The notes under the pieces are model-generated. The model was not told where the DNA came from. It saw nothing but the letters and a program-made list of their open reading frames with translations, and did no database searches. Both the position numbers and the translations under genes were made by a program. Below are positions 1-7,534 of a stretch of DNA of 40,817 nucleotides, piece after piece. The stretch lies in contig DAOUUW010000006.1 in NCBI GenBank assembly GCA_030667965.1, positions 1 through 40,817 on the forward strand, in the 5' to 3' direction. Source of the stretch: Deltaproteobacteria bacterium (lineage in GTDB: Bacteria; Desulfobacterota; Desulfobulbia; Desulfobulbales; SURF-16). How positions within the stretch are numbered: the stretch's first letter is position 1; every line of letters starts with the position of its first letter.

Positions 1-794
1 TCTATAATATCGCCATTGAAAACGGCACCACGGCAACGGATGAAAATGATGATTCCACCCGCCAGAACTTTAGTCTGGGTTGGAATCCGCACAGCAGTTT
101 GTCCTCATCCTTCAGCGCCAGTGAAATCAGGGATGAAAGGGGTGATGATGAAGAGACAATGAGCCGTTCCTATGGTGTCAACACAGCGGTCAATGTTCTG
201 CCAACCCTTGATATGTCCTTTGGCGCAACGAGAAGCGAATCTTATGAGGGGGCTGATAAAACCAGTACCTCCCATAATTTCAACTGGTACACCACCGCGC
301 TTCTCTTCCCGGACCTCACATCCAGTCTTGATCTGGGCTATAACACGAGCCTGGACGAAGAAACGGACCTTGAGACCCGGAGCTTCAACTCTAACCTGCG
401 TTTTACCGCCCGCCTTACCCCCCGCTTTACGGCAGAATTTTCGGAGCAGTACAGCAATAGTCATGCTGAGGACAATTCCTGGTACGCTGCCAGCAGGATG
501 GGTCTTCTGTGGCGTCCCTCGGATATTTTGTCGTTCAACGGTACAGTCTCCAAGGACTGGACGGACGGAGAGGCGAGTGAACTGCTCTATAACGCCAGTG
601 TCTCCCTGGCCCTGACACGCACCATGCAGACGAATTTTAATTATAATCATGCTGAAACATCAGACTCCTACAGCCTGAATTGGAACTGGACGGTGAACAG
701 GGTCTTTTCCGTGCGGGCCGACTGCCGCTATCTGGATGATCAGGAGGGCAGCAGCGGTTTCAGCTGGGGCGGACAGATTACTATGAGGTATTGA
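1..794 (+). CDS. Outer-membrane beta-barrel protein, 3' part (5' end outside the window)
   Basis: The reading frame is open from base 3 to the TGA at 792-794, so about 263 C-terminal residues are visible and the start lies upstream; the ATG-less start at 99 in the ORF track is only internal. The sequence is a run of short amphipathic strands rich in Asn, Ser, Thr, Trp and Tyr (for example 'SLNWNWTVNRVFSVRAD') separated by acidic turns, and it ends in an aromatic residue (GQITMRY), the usual C-terminal signal for outer-membrane insertion. It is the first gene of a + strand cluster that encodes very large multihaem cytochromes, so I infer a porin-like sheath for an electron conduit. Another outer-membrane protein type is possible because the N-terminal half is not visible. 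Confidence 0.75.
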   Translation, partial: YNIAIENGTTATDENDDSTRQNFSLGWNPHSSLSSSFSASEIRDERGDDEETMSRSYGVNTAVNVLPTLDMSFGATRSESYEGADKTSTSHNFNWYTTALLFPDLTSSLDLGYNTSLDEETDLETRSFNSNLRFTARLTPRFTAEFSEQYSNSHAEDNSWYAASRMGLLWRPSDILSFNGTVSKDWTDGEASELLYNASVSLALTRTMQTNFNYNHAETSDSYSLNWNWTVNRVFSVRADCRYLDDQEGSSGFSWGGQITMRY

Positions 795-851
795 TAGAAT
801 TTCGTATTTTGGATTGCTGATTTTGGAATGCGGATTGGGGGGAACGTGGTA

Positions 852-921
852 AACTGAATTTTCAGTTGTTTGCGCTTGGTGCTTTTGGCCTTTTGCTTAG
901 CCATCAATTTTATGTTATAAA
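852..921 (+). promoter_or_regulatory. Candidate sigma70-type promoter with upstream 16 bp palindrome
   Basis: A perfect palindrome AACTGAATTTTCAGTT lies at 852-867. Downstream are TTGCTT (893-898) and TATAAA (916-921) separated by 17 bases, giving a plausible -35/-10 pair about 26 bases before the start codon of the lipoprotein gene at 948. The -35 is poor and the -10 good. The palindrome could be an operator. No matching second copy was noticed elsewhere in the window. Confidence 0.3.
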
Positions 922-947
922 AAATATCAAAGAAAGGGTTCTGGTAT

Positions 948-1559
948 ATGAAAAACATGAGATATTGCTTGATAATGTTGATGCTTTTTTCTCTGCTGGC
1001 AGGATGCGGCGCAAAAGGGATCACCTCTTTTGTCAGGGAGGAGGTTCCCTTTGATTTTGTCCGCAAGGTGGCTGTCATGCCCCTGCAGAACAATACAGAC
1101 AATAAGTATGCCGTTGAGCTTGCCCGGGACGTCATCAACACCCAGATTCTCGCCATGGAGCTTTTTGATGTGGTGGACAAGGGGATTGTTGACAGCATAA
1201 GCTTCGGGGAGGCCCTTAAGCCGGGTGCGCCCATGGACCAGCTTAAACTTGAACGTTTAGGTCAGCGCCTCAATGTGCAGGCCCTCATGCTTGGTTCCGT
1301 TGATCTGGCCGGAGAAAAACGTTCAGGTTCTATTTCGGTTCCTGAAGTGAGTCTCACCCTGCGCCTGGTTGAGATAAAGGCAGGTACCATCCTCTGGCAG
1401 GCAAGCGGCCATAATGATGGAGACAGCATGCTGGGTCGTCTCTTTGGTTTGAATTCTTCCGATTCATACCAGATCACCCAGCAGCTGGTCCGCAGAATGC
1501 TATCCACTGTCCCCGAGGGAACCGGCGGAACGATGCAGGTCGTGAATCAGTCTGAGTAG
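948..1559 (+). CDS. CsgG/LpoB-like outer-membrane lipoprotein
   Basis: The 203-residue product starts with a lipoprotein signal peptide ending in the lipobox LLAGC (Cys20). The mature part has the layout of the CsgG/LpoB/TolB-N-like fold: a beta strand 'KVAVMPLQNNTDN', a helix, a strand 'FDVVDKGIVDSI', then 'LGQRLNVQALMLGSV' and the closing strands 'SLTLRLVEIKAGTILWQASG'. Proteins of this fold either form secretion pores (CsgG) or act as periplasmic lipoprotein cofactors; this one is short, like the cofactor class. An A/G-rich ribosome site (AAAGAAAGGG) precedes the ATG. It is the first of three CsgG-like genes in a row ahead of the isomerase and cytochrome genes, which suggests a role in outer-membrane assembly of the conduit. 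The exact function is not known. Confidence 0.75.
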   Translation: MKNMRYCLIMLMLFSLLAGCGAKGITSFVREEVPFDFVRKVAVMPLQNNTDNKYAVELARDVINTQILAMELFDVVDKGIVDSISFGEALKPGAPMDQLKLERLGQRLNVQALMLGSVDLAGEKRSGSISVPEVSLTLRLVEIKAGTILWQASGHNDGDSMLGRLFGLNSSDSYQITQQLVRRMLSTVPEGTGGTMQVVNQSE

Positions 1560-1609
1560 GTTTTTAATGTAACCGCTTAATTGATTTACGCTTAATTGAT
1601 TTAATTGTT

Positions 1610-1874
1610 AACCACGAAGCGCACGAAGTAACAAAAAAATATGTGATTACTACTAATTTTCAGCCTCCTGAGTAAGTAACCGGCAAAGAATGAGGGTGGG
1701 AGCGGATTTATCCGCGAATTTTCTGGGTTGGCAAACAAGCAGTTCCATCTCCTTGCCAGCCCTTTTCGCGGCTAAAGCCGCTCCTACAGCACTGCCCTGA
1801 TGAATGGCTGAAGTTCGATGGTAATCACAAAAAAATAAGTCTTTTCTTCGTGTCCTTCGTGCACTTCGTGGTTA
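1610..1874. repeat. CACGAAG-type degenerate inverted repeat pair flanking a MITE
   Basis: The left arm AACCACGAAGCGCACGAAG (1610-1628) and the right arm, reading CTTCGTG...CTTCGTGGTT (1846-1874), are reverse-complement versions of one short-period motif. Further arms occur at 27357-27384, 30082-30108, 40256-40282 and 40323-40350. The copies near 1610 and 40256 both keep two arms, so the original unit was probably a long hairpin. Confidence 0.65.
1642..1829. mobile_element. MITE-like element, family A copy 1 (188 bp)
   Basis: The element is bounded by imperfect terminal inverted repeats of about 24 bases (TGTGATTAC... / ...GTAATCACA). It contains internal stem-loops such as GCGGATTTATCCGC and GCGGCTAAAGCCGC. 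A nearly identical copy lies inverted at 36313-36502. It carries no coding capacity. It sits inside a CACGAAG-type inverted pair (1610-1629 and 1846-1874), so it probably inserted into an older palindromic repeat. It fills most of the gene-free stretch 1560-1925. Confidence 0.8.
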
Positions 1875-1925
1875 AAGAGATTTTTCATTGACTCTTATTG
1901 TTCTAAGCTGATAACTTTAAAAACA

Positions 1926-3410
1926 ATGATCCGAAAATTTACCCTCATTATCCTTTGTGCCTCTGTGCTGATGGCCTCTTCCGCCAGTGCGGTGACCCTT
2001 GCCGTTTTTCCGGTGGAGGATTTGAGCCTGGGACGGAACGGGGTGAATTTTCCTCTGACGGATTTTTTGCGGCAGAATCTCCAGCAGCGGGGCATGGATG
2101 TGATCATGCCGGACAGGCTCATGGCTTTTATGGCTAAAAAACGCATTCGCTGGCTTGGCTTTCTTGACAGTCAATCCATGTATGAGATTCGCGATGAGCT
2201 GGGTGTGGACCTTGTCCTGCTTGGTACGGTAAGCCAGCGCTCGGAGAAGCCGGTTTCCTCACTGGGCATGATTTTGACAGCTGTGCGTACCAGTGATGGC
2301 CGCCATGTCTGGAGTGAATCGGGCGGATTGTGCTGCGCTGATGTATGTAACCTGCTTGCTGTGGGACAGCCGGAAAATGAAGATGATTTGCTCCCCCTTC
2401 TGGCTGAAAGACTGTTGAAAAGCTGGCCCAGGGAAATTCCGATGGGTGGTGAGTCTGTGAGGCTTGCTGTTGCGTCCACAGACCTTTCCCCCCGTCATGT
2501 CCGGCCCGGAGAGAAGGTTCATTGTCGGATTCAGCTGCGCTCTTCCCGGGAAGAGTTGGAGTTGCCCCAGGTGCTTCTTATGGTGGGAGATGATGATTAT
2601 CTTCCCATGCGAGAGGTTCTGTCGGGCATGTATGAAGTTTCATGGCTCGCTCCAAACCGTGACGGTTCCATCCCGGTCAGTCTTGTTCTGGACAATAGTC
2701 AGGGTGACAAGGAGATTATCTATGTGGGCAGTTACGAAGTTGATAACAGCGCTCCGAAACTGCTGTTGAATGTCAAAGGAACAAAACTCTCCAATGGCGT
2801 TGCTTTCAGCCATGATTTGCCGGTTTTTCCCCAGTGGCTGGAACCGGAACCCGTTTCCCGTTGGTCCTTTGTCGCGTATAACAGCCGGGATGAGGTGGTT
2901 GCGGCCAGTGATGGCAAGGGCAACCTTCCCATCCGTATTATCTGGAAAGGTTTACGGGAAAACGGTTATAAGGCCCCTGATGGAACGTATAGTCTTGTGC
3001 TGAAGGTGTGGGACAGGGCGGGAAATGAGTCAGTTGCCGTTGAAAAAGTGCTCCTGCACAGCAGTCCTCCTGCGCCCCTTCTTGTTGTTGAGCCTGCCAT
3101 GAACGGCCTGTTGCTGAGGATGGGAATGGACGGTGAAACCGAAGTCCCTGTCAGCCATTGGTCTGTGGAGGTCTTTTATTCCGATGGCGAGACGCTTCTT
3201 GCCCGCCAGGGAGAGACCCTGCCGGTGGATTTTCGCCTTCCCCTTCCTTCTTCGGAAGAGACAAGAAAGCTTGAGGCCCGGGTGAAAATACAGGACGTGC
3301 TGGGAAACCGTAAACAGCAGAAAATTGATGACCTGACACGTCTTATTAAAACCGAGGTCGAGGCAGAGGAAGAGGAGATCAAGGAAGAATCATGGGTAAC
3401 GGGGTTTTGA
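1926..3410 (+). CDS. Periplasmic CsgG-like protein with Ig-like (FlgD-type) domains
   Basis: The 494-residue product has a Sec signal peptide (MIRKFTLIILCASVLMASSASA) and no lipobox. Residues about 23-165 repeat the CsgG/LpoB-like pattern seen in the flanking genes ('TLAVFPVEDLSLG', 'GVDLVLLGTVSQR', a strand ending 'DGRHVWSES'). Residues about 180-400 look like beta-sandwich domains, with an FlgD-Ig-like signature 'APDGTYSLVLKVWDRAGNES'. The C terminus is a charged, Glu-rich helix. The start has no clear Shine-Dalgarno site; a TTGACT-N17-ATAACT promoter-like pair ends only 10 bases before the ATG, so either translation is nearly leaderless or that promoter is spurious. The stop codon overlaps the downstream gene. 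An assembly or scaffold role at the outer membrane is an inference. Confidence 0.7.
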   Translation: MIRKFTLIILCASVLMASSASAVTLAVFPVEDLSLGRNGVNFPLTDFLRQNLQQRGMDVIMPDRLMAFMAKKRIRWLGFLDSQSMYEIRDELGVDLVLLGTVSQRSEKPVSSLGMILTAVRTSDGRHVWSESGGLCCADVCNLLAVGQPENEDDLLPLLAERLLKSWPREIPMGGESVRLAVASTDLSPRHVRPGEKVHCRIQLRSSREELELPQVLLMVGDDDYLPMREVLSGMYEVSWLAPNRDGSIPVSLVLDNSQGDKEIIYVGSYEVDNSAPKLLLNVKGTKLSNGVAFSHDLPVFPQWLEPEPVSRWSFVAYNSRDEVVAASDGKGNLPIRIIWKGLRENGYKAPDGTYSLVLKVWDRAGNESVAVEKVLLHSSPPAPLLVVEPAMNGLLLRMGMDGETEVPVSHWSVEVFYSDGETLLARQGETLPVDFRLPLPSSEETRKLEARVKIQDVLGNRKQQKIDDLTRLIKTEVEAEEEEIKEESWVTGF

Positions 3411-4006
3411 TGCGGTATTTATTTTATTTCATGTCGATCATTTTTTCTTTTTGCTGTATGTCATGCACATCGACAAAACCGTCGCTACATACATTCGCTG
3501 CTGTTGAAGCAGATGCATTGTGCCGGACTGCCGTTTTGCCCTTTGTCAACAACAGCCGTTTTGATCAGGGGGAGCTCATTGTCCAGCGTGTTTTTGCAGC
3601 GGAACTTGCCGATTTGCAGGGTGTGGAGGTTGTCGGTGAGGGGGATGTGCGCGCTTTTTACCCAGAGCTGCGTATTTTCCCAAACCAGTTGCCCGATCTT
3701 GATCAGCTCCGCGTGCTGGGCAGCCGGCTTGGCGTGCAATCCATTATCAGCGGCAGGATTGTTGAAATGGAGGAAAGGGGGACTGTAAACAAGGTCAATC
3801 CCCAGATCGCCCTGAGCCTGCAGGTTCATAGCGGGCAAAGCGGCGAAACCATGTGGACCAGCTATTATCGCAGAGAGGGGGAGGATTACCGGACAGTTAT
3901 GCATTATGGACAAATTAATACGGTGACGGAACTGGCCCGTATCATGAGTAATGAAATTCTTGAAAAATGGCTTTCTGAAGGAGTGAGTGGATGCGGCGGG
4001 CAGTAA
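3392..4006 (+). CDS. Second small CsgG/LpoB-like exported protein, probable lipoprotein
   Basis: The 204-residue product again shows the CsgG-like pattern: 'CRTAVLPFVNNSRFD', 'ADLQGVEVVGEGDV', 'LGSRLGVQSIISGRIV' and 'ALSLQVHSGQSGETMWTSYYRR'. The N terminus is a hydrophobic signal ending in 'CMSC', a weak lipobox. Two starts are possible. The ATG at 3392 has a good Shine-Dalgarno (AAGGAAG). The ATG at 3410 forms a TGATG overlap with the upstream stop and gives a cleaner signal peptide (MRYLFYFMSI). It overlaps the next gene by 16 bases, indicating translational coupling. Three CsgG-like proteins in tandem hint at a hetero-oligomeric assembly. Confidence 0.7.
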   Translation: MGNGVLMRYLFYFMSIIFSFCCMSCTSTKPSLHTFAAVEADALCRTAVLPFVNNSRFDQGELIVQRVFAAELADLQGVEVVGEGDVRAFYPELRIFPNQLPDLDQLRVLGSRLGVQSIISGRIVEMEERGTVNKVNPQIALSLQVHSGQSGETMWTSYYRREGEDYRTVMHYGQINTVTELARIMSNEILEKWLSEGVSGCGGQ

Positions 4007-5619
4007 CAATTTTTGTATGGGCATTTTTTCTTGTTGTTCTCTCACAGGAAAGTCTTTACGCCTGGTTCTGGGGAGATTCCACCCTGGTAACAGTCAATGG
4101 CGAAAAATATACCAGCCGCGATTTTGCTAACTGGTGGCAGAACTGGAAGGAGGAGGGAATTTCTTTTCCAGATACGCCGGATTCCTTTATCGACTGGCAT
4201 CTTCTTGCCCGTGAAGCCGAGCAGATGGAGCTGTATAATGAACCTTCCTACCGCCATAAAATCGATGTCTTTTTAAAAGCGCGCGCCCTGCTGATGTATC
4301 AGGGAGAGAAAATAGGCGCCCGCCTCGATATAAGCGAAAGTGATTTGAAAAATCAGTATGAGGCGAAATATCTGCCCCGTATACTGCTTCACATTCTTTA
4401 TTTTAATGATAAGGAGAAGGCGGAGGCTGCCTATCGGACATTAAGTAGTGAACAGATTGACTTTCCCTCTTTTGCACAGCAGGCTCTGGAGGGGGACGCA
4501 AAATCTGTTTTTTTTGAGGAAAAATGGACGCGTCATGCAAAGCTCAACCAGGAATGGCTTTCTGTTGTAAGCAAACTTCATCCGGGAGAGACTGCCGAAC
4601 CGTTTGCCTGGAGCAAGGGTTATGTCATTCTCCGTCTTCAGGAAGAGAAAGGCGGCGATGATGAGGATTTTGAGTATTTCAGGGAAACAGTGAGCCGGGA
4701 ATTGCGCAAGATCAGGGAAGCGCAACTGACCTTTGAGCTGGTAGAGGAGTTAAAGAAAAAATACAAGGTAACAGTTGACCAGCAGCTTTTTGATGCCATT
4801 GATCCGTTTGGGACAAATGAAAAAATACTTGATGAGCCCTTCATCACCATGGATGATACGGTGTATTCGGTGGGTATTTTCCTGCAGCACCTGCAGAAGG
4901 ACACCAAGTTCCGCAGCAAGTACGGTTACGATGTTGCTGAGGCGGATGCACTCAAAAAGAAAGCGCTGAACGGTGTGTTGGCTCAGACATTGACCACCCG
5001 CGGCGCCGTTGATGAGCATTACGAGGAAAAAGAGCCTTTAAAGCCGCTGTATCAGTTTTATACAAAGCATCGCTTGATCAAGGAGTTGGAAAAACGTCTT
5101 TTCCGGCCAAAGGTTATTGTTTCCGAGGAGGAGATAAAGACCTATTACGAAGATAATCCGGAAAAATTTTCCAGGCCTGCAACGGTCTCCCTGGCTGTAC
5201 TGGAGGACGAAGAAAAGCTGATAGCAAAAATTCACCGTGAATTGATTGGGGGGGGCAATTTCGAGGAGGTTGCCACAACTTATTATTCCGCAGGGGCGCC
5301 GGTCAGGCAGATGGAGTATAAAAGCCTGCATCCGGAGGTAAAAGCCGTGCTCGACGGGATGGTTGCCGGCGATGTCAGTGAACCTTTTTTGGTCAATGGT
5401 CATCACACCATCATTAAACTGGTCAAAAGGGTAGAGACCGTGCCCTTTCCCTTTGATCATGCGCGGGAGCAAATTGTCGGATTACTTGACAGGGAAAAGT
5501 ATGAAAAGGTGCGCAACGCGTATCTCGCCGCTCTCAGGGCAAATTCGGTCATTTCCGTAAATGGTGATGTCTGGCAGAAAATAAGAAAGGAATATGGTGA
5601 TGCTGAGAAAGAAAATTAA
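3991..5619 (+). CDS. SurA/PpiC-type periplasmic peptidyl-prolyl isomerase/chaperone
   Basis: The 542-residue product has a signal peptide (MRRAVTIFVWAFFLVVLS) followed by a SurA-like N-terminal chaperone region containing 'VNGEKYTSRDFANWW'. Two parvulin-like stretches follow. The first is at about residues 125-225, with 'RILLHILYFNDKEKAEAAYR' and 'LHPGETAEPFAWSKGYVILRL'. The second is at about 400-500, with 'IHRELIGGGNFEEVA' and 'VAGDVSEPFLVNGHHTIIKL'. The family folds outer-membrane and secreted proteins in the periplasm. Its place between CsgG-like proteins and the giant cytochromes suggests it is a dedicated folding factor for them. Its start overlaps the upstream gene, and its 3' end overlaps the start of the 26-haem cytochrome gene, so the set is one operon. 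Whether both parvulin domains are catalytically active cannot be judged by eye. Confidence 0.85.
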   Translation: MRRAVTIFVWAFFLVVLSQESLYAWFWGDSTLVTVNGEKYTSRDFANWWQNWKEEGISFPDTPDSFIDWHLLAREAEQMELYNEPSYRHKIDVFLKARALLMYQGEKIGARLDISESDLKNQYEAKYLPRILLHILYFNDKEKAEAAYRTLSSEQIDFPSFAQQALEGDAKSVFFEEKWTRHAKLNQEWLSVVSKLHPGETAEPFAWSKGYVILRLQEEKGGDDEDFEYFRETVSRELRKIREAQLTFELVEELKKKYKVTVDQQLFDAIDPFGTNEKILDEPFITMDDTVYSVGIFLQHLQKDTKFRSKYGYDVAEADALKKKALNGVLAQTLTTRGAVDEHYEEKEPLKPLYQFYTKHRLIKELEKRLFRPKVIVSEEEIKTYYEDNPEKFSRPATVSLAVLEDEEKLIAKIHRELIGGGNFEEVATTYYSAGAPVRQMEYKSLHPEVKAVLDGMVAGDVSEPFLVNGHHTIIKLVKRVETVPFPFDHAREQIVGLLDREKYEKVRNAYLAALRANSVISVNGDVWQKIRKEYGDAEKEN

Positions 5620-7534
5620 ATTCTGCTTGGGGCTTGCGTTTCTCTCTTTTTTTCTGGTCTCCTGTCTGGCCGGTCAGCCGAGTCGTCAGCCCCGGAAAAA
5701 ATGTGTAGCCTGTCATGAGGAAATGGCGGCGGCCCTGCAGCAGGGAATTGTTCATCAGCCTGTGCAGGAAAATAACTGCGAGGCCTGTCATCTGCACCAC
5801 GGCATGATTGGCGGGGTTTATTTGCGCCAAAATCCGCCTGGGCAATGTTTTTATTGCCATAAGAATATTGCTGCTGACAGTGCCCGTCTGTCCGTACATC
5901 AGCCTGTTAGCAAAGGTCGGTGCCTCACCTGTCATGAAGTGCATAACAGTGACAATGGCGGCCTGTTGAAAACAGCCGGTTCCGAGTTGTGCTTCGGCTG
6001 TCATGACAGCCTGGATTTTACTCGAGCACAGGTGCATGCTCCGCTGCAACAGGGTTGTGATACCTGTCATGTTAATCATGGCTCGGACAATGCCTTTCTG
6101 CTCAAAGAGCAACAGGACAGTCTTTGTTTTTCCTGTCATAAGGCAGATGCTGCTCTGCAGAAAAGTCATTTTGGTTTTATGGCGGATAAAGGATGCATGC
6201 TCTGTCATTCCCCACATAGTTCAGATGGGGCCAATCTTTTGAAAAAGATCGTCCACCAGCCGGTCAATCAAGGGAAATGTGCAAACTGCCACCAGGGTCC
6301 AGTCGATACATTGCAGGTTCCGGTGGATAAGGAGGCAACCTGCCTGACCTGCCACGGCGAAAATCTCCAGCATGAGGTAAAACATCCTCCTGTGGAAAAG
6401 GGGCAGTGTCTGGCCTGTCATGCAGTTCATGCAAGTGATCATCAGGCAATGCTTCATGCAGCACCGAAGGTTGTCTGTGTAACATGTCATTCAGGGGAAA
6501 GCGGTCAAGAAATTAGTGTTCCCCATGCCCCTTTCAAGAAAGGGGATTGTCTGTCCTGCCATTACGGCCACAGTTCAAAAGAGCAATCCCTGCTTGTGAA
6601 AGGTGCAGGCAGGCTGTGCTACGACTGCCACGAAGAAAACCAGTACAGCAGGGGGCGTATCTCCCATCCGCCGGCAGCAGAAGGCAAATGTGTTGACTGT
6701 CATCTTCCCCATGAATCCACTGAGCGCAAACTGCTGGTGAAAAAGGAAAAAGACCTCTGTCTGGCCTGTCATGAAGAGGCGTCCCGGCAAATGGGAAGCT
6801 ATTCGCTTCATACTCCCTTTCTAGCCGGAAATTGCAGTCAATGTCATGAGCCGCACCAGGGTGACAGGAAAAAGTTGCTCAAAGAAAGCGAGAGTCGCGG
6901 TGCACTTTGTCTGACCTGTCATGAAAAGAAATTTAACAGAAAGAGTATGACCACAACCCATGTACCTTTTGTCGAAGGTCGCTGTCAGACATGTCACGCC
7001 CCCCATGCTTCTGATTTTCCATTTAATTTAACAGAACAACCGGGCAAACAATGTCTTTCCTGTCATGGAGCCATTCAGAAAAAAATTGACGGGGTGAAGC
7101 ATGTCCATGCTCCGGCGGCAAAGCTGAACTGCGGTGCATGTCATTCCGCCCATGGATCGGCCCATGAAAAAAATCTGAAGAAAAAGCAACCCGTTCTCTG
7201 TTTGAGCTGCCATCAGGATGTTGCCGTTTACTGGAAAAACGGCGTTGCCCATGCCCCGGCCATAAAAGACTGTACGATCTGCCATGACCACCACGGGTCG
7301 AACAATATGGCCATTGTCAAAAAGAAGGGCGGCGATCTCTGCGCTGATTGCCATAATGTAAATGAGGCACGTTTTACTGCTGTTCACAGCGGCATCCGTC
7401 CTGGGGCGGATTCCTGCTTAGGCTGTCATGATCCCCATGGGGGGCCCGGCAAAGGCCTGCTCTTTCCCGTGGGCCACAGTCCGTTCAGTAAAGGGAACTG
7501 CAGTCCGTGTCATCCCGGGGAGGTAAAGAAATGA
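5600..7534 (+). CDS. 26-haem c-type cytochrome lipoprotein (doubled-CXXCH repeat family)
   Basis: I count 26 CXXCH haem-binding motifs in about 644 residues, roughly one per 25 residues, arranged as doubled-CXXCH repeats with recurring linkers such as 'HQPV..G.C..CH..H.S....LL' . The N terminus is a signal peptide with lipobox LVSC, so the protein is probably lipid-anchored in the outer membrane. The ATG at 5600 is preferred over the one at 5594 because AAAGGA is then spaced about 8 bases from the start. The reading frame overlaps both neighbours (5619 upstream, ATGA at 7531-7534 downstream). By analogy with large doubled-CXXCH cytochromes of metal-reducing and syntrophic Deltaproteobacteria, I infer long-range electron transfer across or along the outer membrane. 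Confidence 0.93.
   Translation: MLRKKIKFCLGLAFLSFFLVSCLAGQPSRQPRKKCVACHEEMAAALQQGIVHQPVQENNCEACHLHHGMIGGVYLRQNPPGQCFYCHKNIAADSARLSVHQPVSKGRCLTCHEVHNSDNGGLLKTAGSELCFGCHDSLDFTRAQVHAPLQQGCDTCHVNHGSDNAFLLKEQQDSLCFSCHKADAALQKSHFGFMADKGCMLCHSPHSSDGANLLKKIVHQPVNQGKCANCHQGPVDTLQVPVDKEATCLTCHGENLQHEVKHPPVEKGQCLACHAVHASDHQAMLHAAPKVVCVTCHSGESGQEISVPHAPFKKGDCLSCHYGHSSKEQSLLVKGAGRLCYDCHEENQYSRGRISHPPAAEGKCVDCHLPHESTERKLLVKKEKDLCLACHEEASRQMGSYSLHTPFLAGNCSQCHEPHQGDRKKLLKESESRGALCLTCHEKKFNRKSMTTTHVPFVEGRCQTCHAPHASDFPFNLTEQPGKQCLSCHGAIQKKIDGVKHVHAPAAKLNCGACHSAHGSAHEKNLKKKQPVLCLSCHQDVAVYWKNGVAHAPAIKDCTICHDHHGSNNMAIVKKKGGDLCADCHNVNEARFTAVHSGIRPGADSCLGCHDPHGGPGKGLLFPVGHSPFSKGNCSPCHPGEVKK

Noticed and set aside
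105-650. 181-residue ORF on the - strand
   Set aside because: It is the antisense shadow of the outer-membrane barrel frame, with no ribosome site or recognisable domain.
1610-1874. Possible CRISPR-like array (CACGAAG units)
   Set aside because: Units are 7-9 bases, degenerate and without constant spacers; there are no cas genes in the window.
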